From positions 1 to 40,904 of the forward strand of contig JBJEPW010000025.1 in assembly GCA_051881435.1 (NCBI GenBank): DNA of 40,904 bases. The letters are read 5' to 3'. The notes beneath the pieces were generated by a model that did no database searches, was not told the DNA's origin, and was given only the letters and a program-made list of their open reading frames with translations. Below are positions 33,565-40,904 of the stretch, in pieces. Source of the DNA: Fimenecus sp051881435. GTDB taxonomy: Bacteria > Bacillota > Clostridia > Oscillospirales > Acutalibacteraceae. A program made the translations under genes and the position numbers. Each line of letters starts with the position of its first letter. The first letter of the stretch is position 1.

Positions 33565-34116
33565 TTATTTTGTAAAATTAACGATAGTCATAGTGGCAGC
33601 TACAGTTCCGTCCTCTTGCTTCGCCATTGCAATATCGTCAATGCGTGCAATGCACTGCTGCGAAACAATATCTGCCGCAAATCTTCTTACATCTATCTCT
33701 TTACCAACAACGGAAATCGTCGTTTTTGCCGCATTTACATTTCCCTGATTCTCAATATTGCCTACATTAAGATCTGTTATCTCAAGATTATACTCAGCAC
33801 ATTTTTCATCAAGCTCAACAGTATATCCCTTTACGCTGTATGAGCCTGCTTCCGCTATAACAGAGTCGTACTTTTCTTTTTGAGTAACATAGTCGTCAGA
33901 GTTGTTTTTAAGAGCCTTTAAACTGCTCACAAGAAGCTTGTTTGAATTATATTCGGAAACAACATTTTGGATTTTAACCTTTGTTTCCATAGAGGTTTTG
34001 ATTGTATACCATGAAGCAAATCCCATTACAGCAACAAGCAACACCATAACGATGCCGATAAGCGCAACTCCGTTAAGCTTTTCTTTTAACAGGGAAAGAT
34101 CCAATTTTTTATTCAT
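33565..34116 (-). CDS. pilO: Pilus alignment protein PilO
   Basis: A 183-residue protein starting MNKKLDLSLLKEK; AGGAGG precedes, and the longer frame overlaps pilN. One membrane helix (about 17-38), a coiled-coil segment (about 40-85), then an alpha/beta domain of the PilO type. Sequence similarity to diderm PilO is weak; the call rests on size, topology and position between pilN and pilB. Confidence 0.82.
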   Translation of the reverse strand: MNKKLDLSLLKEKLNGVALIGIVMVLLVAVMGFASWYTIKTSMETKVKIQNVVSEYNSNKLLVSSLKALKNNSDDYVTQKEKYDSVIAEAGSYSVKGYTVELDEKCAEYNLEITDLNVGNIENQGNVNAAKTTISVVGKEIDVRRFAADIVSQQCIARIDDIAMAKQEDGTVAATMTIVNFTK

Positions 34117-34132
34117 ATATATTCCTCCTCTG

Positions 34133-34879
34133 TTATTGTGCAGCGGTTGTGCCGGTATTTTCCGTTGCTGTATTTGATGATTCCGCCGCATTCGACTGTG
34201 CTTCAGTCGTCGCTTCCGCTGAAGTAGCTTCAGTGGTGGTAGTGGTTGTTGTTATAAGCAAACCGTACTCATCAACATTTATCTGACCGCTTAAAGAAAC
34301 ATACAGCTTAAAGGTATATGTTTCTATGCCGTTATCATTTTCTTCCCTTGACGGCATATCGTTTACAATCTTTATCTGGCTCACTGCACCATTATATGCA
34401 GGATCGGTTTTAAATGATTCGGCATACTCGTCAAGCTGAGTTATTGCTACGCCGATGCTTTGAGCCGAAGGAAGCTCGCCATCAATTGCGCATATTGCCG
34501 CGCCCGACCAATCGGTAAGTGCAATCCCATTGATTTTTACATATTCAGGTCTTTGAGTCTGAACTATTGATAAAAATTTCACCGCACTTGGCTGCCTCGA
34601 CTGAACGGTATTCACTCTGTCCTGCGCCAGCAAGAGACTGTCGTAAAAGCCTTTGTACTGTTGGAGCTCGTTAATTTCGGCTACAACATCCGAATTTGCC
34701 CTTTGAACTTTTTTTAACTGACCTTGCAGAACTAAAAGCCGTGCGGCAAATCCGCTGTAGATTATCAACATACAAAGAAGCACAACAAGGGCGATCTTTA
34801 ATATTAAATCTTTTTTCTTTTTTCCTTCAAGATACTTTCTGTAGCTTGCAGGCAATAAGCTAACCTTAAACACCGTCAT
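34133..34879 (-). CDS. pilN: Pilus alignment protein PilN
   Basis: A 248-residue protein. The cytoplasmic start MTVFKVSLLPASYRKYLEGK contains the PilM-binding N-terminal motif (vNLLP-like SLLP), then a membrane helix (about 25-48) and coiled coil. A ferredoxin-like domain follows. The last 40 residues are low complexity, with seven Thr in a row followed by Ala/Thr/Ser/Glu, an extracytoplasmic linker possibly glycosylated. ATG overlaps the pilM stop (ATGA). Confidence 0.85.
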   Translation of the reverse strand: MTVFKVSLLPASYRKYLEGKKKKDLILKIALVVLLCMLIIYSGFAARLLVLQGQLKKVQRANSDVVAEINELQQYKGFYDSLLLAQDRVNTVQSRQPSAVKFLSIVQTQRPEYVKINGIALTDWSGAAICAIDGELPSAQSIGVAITQLDEYAESFKTDPAYNGAVSQIKIVNDMPSREENDNGIETYTFKLYVSLSGQINVDEYGLLITTTTTTTEATSAEATTEAQSNAAESSNTATENTGTTAAQ

Positions 34880-35847
34880 CCCTCCAAACTGGAAATTGCA
34901 ATTCCTATACAACCGGCATATTCACCCAGCGGAACGGTCGTTTCAGCCTGAAGAGCCGGATAAAAATTAGGTATTTCCACATCCATATACAAATTCTCTC
35001 TCAATGCAGGCAACACTTTTCCAACCACAGTGGAATTCAGGATAAAGTACATCTTATCCATCGGAATGCTGTTTTGCATAGCGTAATAACTTATTGTTGA
35101 CGATGTTTCGGAAGTAAGGAAATTGATAACGGTCTCAACATCTTCATCCGAATACGACATATCACGGGAACCTTTGAAAATATTGCTTACAGCTTTTTGG
35201 TTCTTCTCCGGTATTGTTATGGAACGAACCATTGAGATTTCATTGCCGTGGACAACTATGAAATTCAGAACATCGTCTGTCAAATTTACTATTCCGTATT
35301 TAGCCCCACCGCAAATTTCGTTTATTCCGCGGCAGTACGAAAGCAATGATGAATCAATTTCGACTACCTGAAGCTTTGAAGCCGTAAAAATATTTATGTA
35401 GCCTTCAAGCATTTGCCGCCTTGCCGCAAGCAACATTACATTCGTTTGAGGGGTCTCATCGTCATCTTTTGTTTCACCTGCAACCACATAGTCAACTTCC
35501 ATTTCCTGTATGGGAATAGGAATAAACTCCTGTGCCTGTAAAAGCACCATGTTGCGGAGCTTATCGCCGTCAACCTTGGGGAAAGATGCATAACGCATAA
35601 GAAGGTTTTCGTTGTTAACGCCGATTGCTACATCATTAGTTTGGAAATTTCCGCTTGAAAGAAGCTCTGTAATAGCAGTGTTAAAACGGTCTGCGTCTCT
35701 GATAAAGCCTTCTTCAACTATTCCTTCCTCCAACGGGATATATCCCATTGCAAGAATCGAATAAGCACCGTCTACTTTTGTAAGCTCAACAGCTCTTATT
35801 TCATTGGTTGTAATTTCACAACCTATTATACTCTTCACCTTTGCCAT
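34876..35847 (-). CDS. pilM: Actin-like pilus protein PilM
   Basis: A 323-residue cytoplasmic FtsA-like fold. The start SIIGCEITTNEIRAVEL is the phosphate-1 strand-turn-strand; FIPIPIQEMEVDYVV and VEIDSSLLSYCRG are typical of PilM. It binds the N-terminal tail of PilN and links the platform to the ATPase. Follows pilC with a 48-base gap. Confidence 0.92.
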   Translation of the reverse strand: MAKVKSIIGCEITTNEIRAVELTKVDGAYSILAMGYIPLEEGIVEEGFIRDADRFNTAITELLSSGNFQTNDVAIGVNNENLLMRYASFPKVDGDKLRNMVLLQAQEFIPIPIQEMEVDYVVAGETKDDDETPQTNVMLLAARRQMLEGYINIFTASKLQVVEIDSSLLSYCRGINEICGGAKYGIVNLTDDVLNFIVVHGNEISMVRSITIPEKNQKAVSNIFKGSRDMSYSDEDVETVINFLTSETSSTISYYAMQNSIPMDKMYFILNSTVVGKVLPALRENLYMDVEIPNFYPALQAETTVPLGEYAGCIGIAISSLEG

Positions 35848-35895
35848 AATATCATTCTCCTGTGGTCTATGGATAGTGTAGTCTGACTGTATTCA

Positions 35896-37101
35896 TTAAG
35901 ATCCCATTGATGTAGATGCGGTAAGCATGGGAACATAAAGAGCTATAAGCATTCCGCCGACGATGATACCGACGAAAACCAGGGCTATAGGCTCAAGCAT
36001 TGCCCTAAGATTTCGGGAGGTAGCGTCCACATCCTCCTCAAAGAACTCTGCAACCTTATCAAGCAATTCCGGAAGCGTACCGGACTCCTCACCGATGGCA
36101 ACCATACCTGTAACCATTGGGGGGAAAAGTCCGCTTTTATCAAGAGCTTCTGATATACTGACACCCTCTTCAATTTCCTCTATTGCTTTTTCAACAGCGG
36201 CGGCAAGCTTATCACTGCCGGAGGTTGGTCCTGCGCTCTTCAAAGCGTCAACCGCCGTTACACCGCCTGCGAGAAGAGTTGCCAAGGTGCGGCAAAATCT
36301 TGCAACAACCATTTTTGTAATGAATGTGCCGAACATGGGCATTGTAAGCTTTATATTCTCCCAAAAAACATGAGCCGGCTTACTTTTTAATACCAGAACA
36401 ATCGTTATAACAATCGCAGCCGCACTGCCCGCCCATACAAACGGTTTACCGCGCAAGCTGTCGGAAATGTTAAATATGGCGGTTGAGATACCGTTTAGTT
36501 CTGTACCGCTGGGAACCATTTTCTTGAACATAGGAACCATGAAAACAAGCATGGCAACAAGAATGAGCAACGCCATTATTCCGACATTTTTAGGATAGGA
36601 ATATGCTGATTTTATGTTTTTCTGAAGATTTTTTTCCTTTTGAAGCTGGTCTGCAAGGCTTGTGAGGGACTGTTCCAAAATACCGCCCGTTTCACCTGCG
36701 GAAATCATAGCAACAAACAACTTTGAGAAAATCTTGGGATATTCTTTAAATGCATCCGATAACGGCATACCGCTTTCAACATTTTTTGCGATTGTGTCGA
36801 CAGCATCTGCAAGCCTTGCATTTTCAGTCTGCTTTGCAAGCGTTGACATAGCTCTTGTTATGGGAACACCGGCAGACAGCATAACTGCAAGCTGACGGCA
36901 AAAAACAGCAACCTCTGTTGTGGAAACTTTTTTTCCCTTTGACTTCTTAGAACTTGTTTTCCCGCCTTTTTCTTTCATCTCCGTGACAATAATTCCTGCT
37001 TCACGAAGCTTATTAACAGCTTGCGTAGAGTTGTCGGCAACAACTTCGCCGTGAACATTCTGACCTTGCTTATTAAGGCCGTCATATGTAAAAGCTGCCA
37101 C
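35896..37101 (-). CDS. pilC: Pilus inner-membrane platform protein PilC
   Basis: A 401-residue GspF/PilC family protein. N-terminal AAFTYDGLNKQGQNVHGEVVA, then two GspF repeats (about 65-190 and 265-390) with FCRQLAVMLSAGVPI and FCRTLATLLAGGVTA, each followed by membrane helices. PMVTGMVAIGEESGTLPELL is a conserved signature. It works with PilB and PilT in pilus extension and retraction. Confidence 0.95.
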   Translation of the reverse strand: MAAFTYDGLNKQGQNVHGEVVADNSTQAVNKLREAGIIVTEMKEKGGKTSSKKSKGKKVSTTEVAVFCRQLAVMLSAGVPITRAMSTLAKQTENARLADAVDTIAKNVESGMPLSDAFKEYPKIFSKLFVAMISAGETGGILEQSLTSLADQLQKEKNLQKNIKSAYSYPKNVGIMALLILVAMLVFMVPMFKKMVPSGTELNGISTAIFNISDSLRGKPFVWAGSAAAIVITIVLVLKSKPAHVFWENIKLTMPMFGTFITKMVVARFCRTLATLLAGGVTAVDALKSAGPTSGSDKLAAAVEKAIEEIEEGVSISEALDKSGLFPPMVTGMVAIGEESGTLPELLDKVAEFFEEDVDATSRNLRAMLEPIALVFVGIIVGGMLIALYVPMLTASTSMGS

Positions 37102-37131
37102 AAGATTTCCCCCTTATGAAATCATTAAGTA

Positions 37132-38238
37132 TCAGTAGCCCATTGTTGCCATCAGGCGCAGAACTTCCTTTTGATCAACACAGAACTCAATAACCGAGTC
37201 TTTTGATATTTTTTGCTGTTTGAGCAAGTTAAGCAACGCTTGGTCCATTGTCTGCATTCCCTGCATCTGACCTGTTTGCATTGCAGCATAGAGCTGGTGC
37301 TCTTTTTCCTCACGAATCAAGTTCTTGATTGCGGGAGTATCAATCATATATTCAACCGCCGCCACACGGCCCTTACCGTTAATTGTCGGGATAAGCTGTT
37401 GAGAGATAACCGCTTTCAGCGAGTTAGCAAGCTGAGAACGGATCTGACCTTTCTGCTCGGCGGGGAATGTATCAATAATTCTGGAAATTGTCAAAGGAGC
37501 CGTCTGCGTATGAAGCGTTGAGAAAACAAGGTGTCCTGTTTCAGCGGCAGTAACCGCAACCTGAATACTTTCAGGGTCACGCATCTCACCTATCATAATT
37601 GTGTCAGGGTCATGACGGAGAACGGTACGGAGCGCATTCGCGAAGCTTCTCGTATCTGTTCCGATTTCTCTTTGACGAATCGTTGACTTTTTATGTGTGT
37701 GTAAGAACTCAATAGGGTCCTCAACCGTTACGATGTTAGTTTCATATCTTTCATTGATGAAATTCAGCATCGCCGCAAGGGTGGTTGATTTACCGCTTCC
37801 CGTAGGACCGGTAACAAGAACAAGTCCTCTCGGCAAATTGCAAAGACGCTTGACATCGGGCGGAAGTCCCAACTTATCAAGCTCGGGGATTGAGAAGGGA
37901 ATTGCTCTGAAAACCGCTGCGATTGTACCTCTCTGCACAATAACATTTCCGCGGAAACGGGCACATTCGGGAACAGAAACAGCAAGGTCAAGCTCCCATT
38001 CTTCCTCAAACTGCCTGCGCTGGCGATCTGAAATAACCTGCAACAGAAGCTGTTCAACATCTTCGGGCATAAGCTTCGGAAGCTCTGTTTGTCTGACCAA
38101 ATCGCCGTTTATTCTTATACACGGTTCAATACCGCTTACAATATGAAGGTCAGAGCCTTTTTTCTCAACGGTGAGCCTGAGCAAATCCTCAAGTCTTACC
38201 GGATAGCTGCTGAATTTACCCGAAAAGTTCACAAACAC
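37132..38238 (-). CDS. pilT: Pilus retraction ATPase PilT
   Basis: A 368-residue protein. GTG start after AAAGGA. N-terminal PAS-like domain about 14-110 (KKGSDLHIVSG), Walker A GPTGSGKS at 144-151, Asp box VTVEDPIEF, Walker B DPDTIMIGEMRDPES, His box STLHTQTAP, and the C-terminal segment SQLANSLKAVISQQLIP. It lacks the zinc CxxC pairs of PilB. Its presence implies retractable pili and possibly twitching or DNA uptake. Confidence 0.95.
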   Translation of the reverse strand: MFVNFSGKFSSYPVRLEDLLRLTVEKKGSDLHIVSGIEPCIRINGDLVRQTELPKLMPEDVEQLLLQVISDRQRRQFEEEWELDLAVSVPECARFRGNVIVQRGTIAAVFRAIPFSIPELDKLGLPPDVKRLCNLPRGLVLVTGPTGSGKSTTLAAMLNFINERYETNIVTVEDPIEFLHTHKKSTIRQREIGTDTRSFANALRTVLRHDPDTIMIGEMRDPESIQVAVTAAETGHLVFSTLHTQTAPLTISRIIDTFPAEQKGQIRSQLANSLKAVISQQLIPTINGKGRVAAVEYMIDTPAIKNLIREEKEHQLYAAMQTGQMQGMQTMDQALLNLLKQQKISKDSVIEFCVDQKEVLRLMATMGY

Positions 38239-38274
38239 TCAATCCTTTGCATTTTTATCTGAATAATTGGGTAT

Positions 38275-38297
38275 GGGGGTGCGGTTATTCGCACCCC
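38275..38297. repeat. Intergenic hairpin between secretin-like gene and pilT
   Basis: GGGGTGCG and CGCACCCC form a stable stem with a six-base loop and no T-run in the minus direction. It may protect or attenuate the operon mRNA and tune pilT expression. Confidence 0.6.
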
Positions 38298-38304
38298 TCA
38301 ATTT

Positions 38305-40026
38305 TTAAGCATTATCAAGAGCATCAAGAAGATTGTTCATTCTCTTAGCCTGGTCTGATGTTGCCTTAACATATATTACGCCCTTATAAGAAGAGCCTGT
38401 AACCTGACCGCTTTCAGCGTCAACCGAACCCTCGTCAACAACAAGTGCTACAACCTGATACTCCACACCGCCGAATACTTCGGGGTAAAGGCTCTGCATG
38501 AGGATGAATCTGTCCTCAACCGCAGTTGTAGCCTTTACAGCAGTGTCCTTTGTAATGGATTCAAGCGGTATCCACATCTTCTCGCCTGTGTCAACAGTAT
38601 CGAGAGCAACAAGAAGGTCGTGAATCTCATTATTCCATGTAACATCATCGCAGTAAACTATGATGCTGTTTGTGATAGAAGAGTGGTCATATGTATAGAA
38701 CTGAACATTCTCGTAAGAAACATTGGAAAGTCTTGACATGAGCTCATCAACCGTGCAGTTCTGAGCAACATATGTATGGATTGTGCTTGAAGCAGAAGCC
38801 ACATTTGAATCAATCTGATTGATAATTGCCTTTGCATTGGAGATTGCAGCAGCAGTACCGAACAGCCAGAGTGATTTTGTCATTCTGTCGTGACCGTAGG
38901 TTGTAACATCCTGAGCATACTTGGCAATAAGAGCCTCTGCATCGCTTCTGGAAATGTTTACAAGGTCAATCTTTTCAAAGGTTGTTGCGCCGGGAGCAAC
39001 GGTTGTGCCGGAATCGCCGGAACCGGTGCCGTCACCAGTTGCACCATTTGTTGCAGCAGAGGCAGGAACATCAACAACCTGCTTGATTTTCATAATGTCA
39101 GCCATAGCTGTACCGCTTACATAAACGAACAGGGTCATCGGCCTTGACTCCGTTGTGATACCGGAGTGAAGTCCTAAACTGTCAAGAAGTGATGAAAATT
39201 CACTTGCAGAAATATAATTAAGTTCAATGGGGGTGAAAGCCGATGCGATATTTGAACTGCCTACGCTGATATTCTCGCTTGAATCAAGGATTTCGGCCAG
39301 CTCATGAAGCTTCGCCATCTCTTTGGGATATGCGCTTATCCATACATCTCTCTTGTTGTTTGACTGGGAAACAACCTTAACATTGTTAAGCCCGAGAGCT
39401 GTTGCCTGTGATATAAGTTCATCAAAAGTAATGTACTTGAAAGAGAACTTGGTAAGGATGAGACTGTCGACAAATGTGGTGTTAAGTTCATCAGCCGTAG
39501 ATATCATTACCGTGTTACCGTCTTTAAGATAAGAAAGACCGACAAGCCTTGTTACATAGTCAAGAGCTTTGAGCGGAGATACATCTTTTAGGTCAACCGT
39601 AACGGTTTCTGTTCCTGCGCCCTTAAAAATGACCGTGTAGCCCGCATTGTATGCAATCGAGGAAACAAGATCTTTTATGTTAGCATCCTTTGCCTTGATT
39701 GTTAAGCGTGTTGAAACAATACCCGAAGAAGAATTCGCCGTTGTTACAGGCAGTTTAAGCACCTGACCTCTGTAAAGGGTATCTTCGCTGCTCAAATTGT
39801 TATAAGTCATAATATCACTGATTGTGACACCGTTCTTCTGAGCAATTGATGCCAGCGTTTCACCGCTTCTGACAGAATAATAACGGTAATTGCCCATTGC
39901 TGTGCCCTTTGAGCCACCGTAATTTTCGGAGCCCATAACAGCAAGCGGTGCAACCGCGCTGATTATAAGCACCAGCGACAAAGCGATAACAAGTATCGAC
40001 TTGCCGAATTTTTTAGAACCTTTCAT
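38305..40026 (-). CDS. LysM protein with secretin N-domains but no secretin pore
   Basis: A 573-residue exported protein. Signal sequence about 1-33, LysM peptidoglycan-binding domain about 48-93 (YSVRSGETLASIAQKNGVTI). An STN/N0-like domain spans about 105-180 (LTIKAKDANIKDLVSSIAYN, then VTVDLKDVSPLKALDYVTR). Three to four repeats resembling NolW-type secretin N-domains follow (about 186-250, 263-320, 349-408, 415-480), separated by a Gly/Ser/Thr linker near 323-347. The conserved C-terminal secretin beta domain is absent, as a monoderm needs no outer-membrane pore. I infer a wall-anchored collar guiding the pilus through peptidoglycan. Domain calls are by eye. Confidence 0.8.
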   Translation of the reverse strand: MKGSKKFGKSILVIALSLVLIISAVAPLAVMGSENYGGSKGTAMGNYRYYSVRSGETLASIAQKNGVTISDIMTYNNLSSEDTLYRGQVLKLPVTTANSSSGIVSTRLTIKAKDANIKDLVSSIAYNAGYTVIFKGAGTETVTVDLKDVSPLKALDYVTRLVGLSYLKDGNTVMISTADELNTTFVDSLILTKFSFKYITFDELISQATALGLNNVKVVSQSNNKRDVWISAYPKEMAKLHELAEILDSSENISVGSSNIASAFTPIELNYISASEFSSLLDSLGLHSGITTESRPMTLFVYVSGTAMADIMKIKQVVDVPASAATNGATGDGTGSGDSGTTVAPGATTFEKIDLVNISRSDAEALIAKYAQDVTTYGHDRMTKSLWLFGTAAAISNAKAIINQIDSNVASASSTIHTYVAQNCTVDELMSRLSNVSYENVQFYTYDHSSITNSIIVYCDDVTWNNEIHDLLVALDTVDTGEKMWIPLESITKDTAVKATTAVEDRFILMQSLYPEVFGGVEYQVVALVVDEGSVDAESGQVTGSSYKGVIYVKATSDQAKRMNNLLDALDNA

Positions 40027-40074
40027 TGTAGTTCCCCCTAAAAACTTTTATGTAAATATAAATTATTACCTATT

Positions 40075-40572
40075 TTAATATTTCAGCTCAACCTTTGTAT
40101 CGTCGAGAGAAATAACAACCGAATCATCGGTTATGCTTTCAACAATCCACGAAGAATCGCCCAAATAATCACCGACCTGTAAGTTCGGATAGTGTTGGTT
40201 ATCTGTTTCAACCGTAGCGGTGTAGTAGCCTTCAGAATTAAACATTATAGCAGTTACTTTACCGTGAGACAGTGCCACATCATCCAAAACATCTGTTCCG
40301 TCAAGAGGAATATCTTCTTTGTTTCTTACATTTTGCGGAAGAACCTCTGCCTGTGCGGCGTCTCCTGAATTTACGGGAGTTGTATCAATCTTTGTTTTTT
40401 CCGTTGTAAAAATAATAATCAACGCAACCAAAACCGAAATAGCAATGAGAATTATCGGTATTATTATCTTCATTTTAGGATTCTTATCAAAGAAAGCAGT
40501 AAATCCGCTGCCGCCCTTGCCGCCCTTACCGCCTTTCAGCTTTGCAAACAGTTCCTTTATATCCATATTCAT
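40075..40572 (-). CDS. PilP/GspC-like pilus protein
   Basis: A 165-residue protein starting MNMDIKELF; GGAGG lies nine bases before. A basic Gly/Lys cytoplasmic segment (KGGKGGKGGSG), one membrane helix (about 35-57), a disordered linker, then a small beta domain (about 105-165): GKVTAIMFNSEGYYTATVE, LQVGDYLGDSSWIVESI, DDSVVISLDDTKVEL. This is like the GspC/PilP homology region that touches secretin N0 domains. Its place just before the secretin-domain gene supports the call. First gene of the visible pilus operon. Confidence 0.65.
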   Translation of the reverse strand: MNMDIKELFAKLKGGKGGKGGSGFTAFFDKNPKMKIIIPIILIAISVLVALIIIFTTEKTKIDTTPVNSGDAAQAEVLPQNVRNKEDIPLDGTDVLDDVALSHGKVTAIMFNSEGYYTATVETDNQHYPNLQVGDYLGDSSWIVESITDDSVVISLDDTKVELKY

Positions 40573-40677
40573 ACACAGAATCCTCCAAACAAATGATACT
40601 ATGATTAACAATGGGAACCAAAAGCACACTCAAAAGGGTGCACTATCCCCTAAAAATATATACTTATACAAAATTAT

Positions 40678-40707
40678 TTTATACTAAATAGGGAGAAAAA
40701 GCAACAA
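40678..40707 (-). promoter_or_regulatory. Candidate promoter of the pilus operon
   Basis: TTGTTG (40702-40707), 18-base spacer, TATAAA (40678-40683) on the minus strand, about 105 bases before the first start codon. Confidence 0.4.
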
Positions 40708-40716
40708 AAATATAAT

Positions 40717-40758
40717 GCAAAAATCACCAAAATATATCAAATATTTTAGTGATTTTGC
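40717..40758. promoter_or_regulatory. Inverted repeat upstream of the pilus promoter
   Basis: AATCACCAAAATAT and ATATTTTAGTGATT are inverted repeats with one mismatch and a five-base loop; the pairing extends into flanking A/T. It lies ten bases upstream of the -35 box and could be an operator. Confidence 0.5.
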
Positions 40759-40801
40759 TAAACAAATTTACTAGTAATTGTTTATTACATAGGAAAAACA
40801 C

Positions 40802-40834
40802 AAAAGCGGCGTTTCACTTTGAAACGCCGCTTTT
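40802..40834 (-). terminator. Terminator upstream of the pilus operon
   Basis: AAAAGCGGCGTTTC and GAAACGCCGCTTTT form a perfect 14-bp stem around ACTTT. On the minus strand it is followed by TTTTGTGTTTTTC. It closes the transcript of the gene at the right edge. Confidence 0.85.
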
Positions 40835-40854
40835 GAAAAAAATTTAACGAGCAA

Positions 40855-40904
40855 TCAATAAGTAATGTTGGTATAATCAGCCACCAATTTTGCCTTACCT
40901 GTAC
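40855..40904 (-). CDS. C-terminal end of an unidentified gene (start outside window)
   Basis: The minus strand reads TGKAKLVADYTNITY and then a TGA at 40855-40857, about 20 bases before a strong terminator. Too short to identify; supported mainly by the terminator behind it. Confidence 0.35.
   Translation of the reverse strand, partial: TGKAKLVADYTNITY

Overview
The window looks like a chromosome segment of a low-to-moderate GC monoderm Firmicute of class Clostridia, probably a gut anaerobe of the Oscillospiraceae/Ruminococcaceae type. This rests on the Rnf operon order, a GAAC-N4-GTTC LexA operator, a PadR/HAAS/PspC operon, strong AGGAGG ribosome sites with frequent TTG and GTG starts, and palindrome-rich repeats like those I know from gut Clostridia. 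The species cannot be named from the sequence.

Positions 1-3100 are an accessory region next to an intact tRNA-Ala(GGC) gene. It holds two tandem cassettes, each a DUF4417-type gene behind a strong promoter whose start region carries a near-perfect LexA (SOS) box. The complete cassette encodes DUF4417 fused to a C-terminal domain that resembles polymorphic toxin type 37, with a small Cys-rich candidate immunity gene overlapping its end. A 316-bp duplication, truncated copies of the tRNA 3' end, terminators and an array of small palindromes separate the cassettes.

Positions 3300-6460 hold an alpha/beta hydrolase lacking its nucleophile serine, a four-gene padR-HAAS-small membrane protein-pspC operon, and a well-promoted 37-codon small ORF followed by a long inverted repeat. 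Positions 6465-13379 are one minus-strand operon, apbE - NusG domain II protein - Gx transporter - rnfC-D-G-E-A-B. It encodes the ion-pumping ferredoxin:NAD+ oxidoreductase with its flavin transferase. Positions 13500-17750 carry an iron-dependent alcohol dehydrogenase, a class III aminotransferase and a double-domain class II aldolase-like protein on the plus strand. Positions 17838-19735 are a WG-repeat lipoprotein and a divergent XRE repressor that share palindromic operators. A MITE-like palindromic element lies at 19811-20036.

Positions 20086-40572 are a nearly complete type IV pilus locus, all on the minus strand. In transcription order it encodes a PilP/GspC-like protein, a LysM plus secretin-N-domain protein without a pore domain, PilT, PilC, PilM, PilN, PilO, PilB, a PilX-like prepilin, a 1239-residue prepilin, a PilW/GspJ-like prepilin, two major-type pilins with their own promoters, a YfhO membrane protein and the prepilin peptidase PilD. 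PilM/N/O/P would form the inner alignment platform, PilC and PilB/PilT drive assembly and retraction, and PilD processes the five prepilins. The LysM/secretin-domain protein could be a cell-wall-anchored periplasm-side guide replacing the outer-membrane secretin of diderms. A few codons of another minus-strand gene appear at the right edge.
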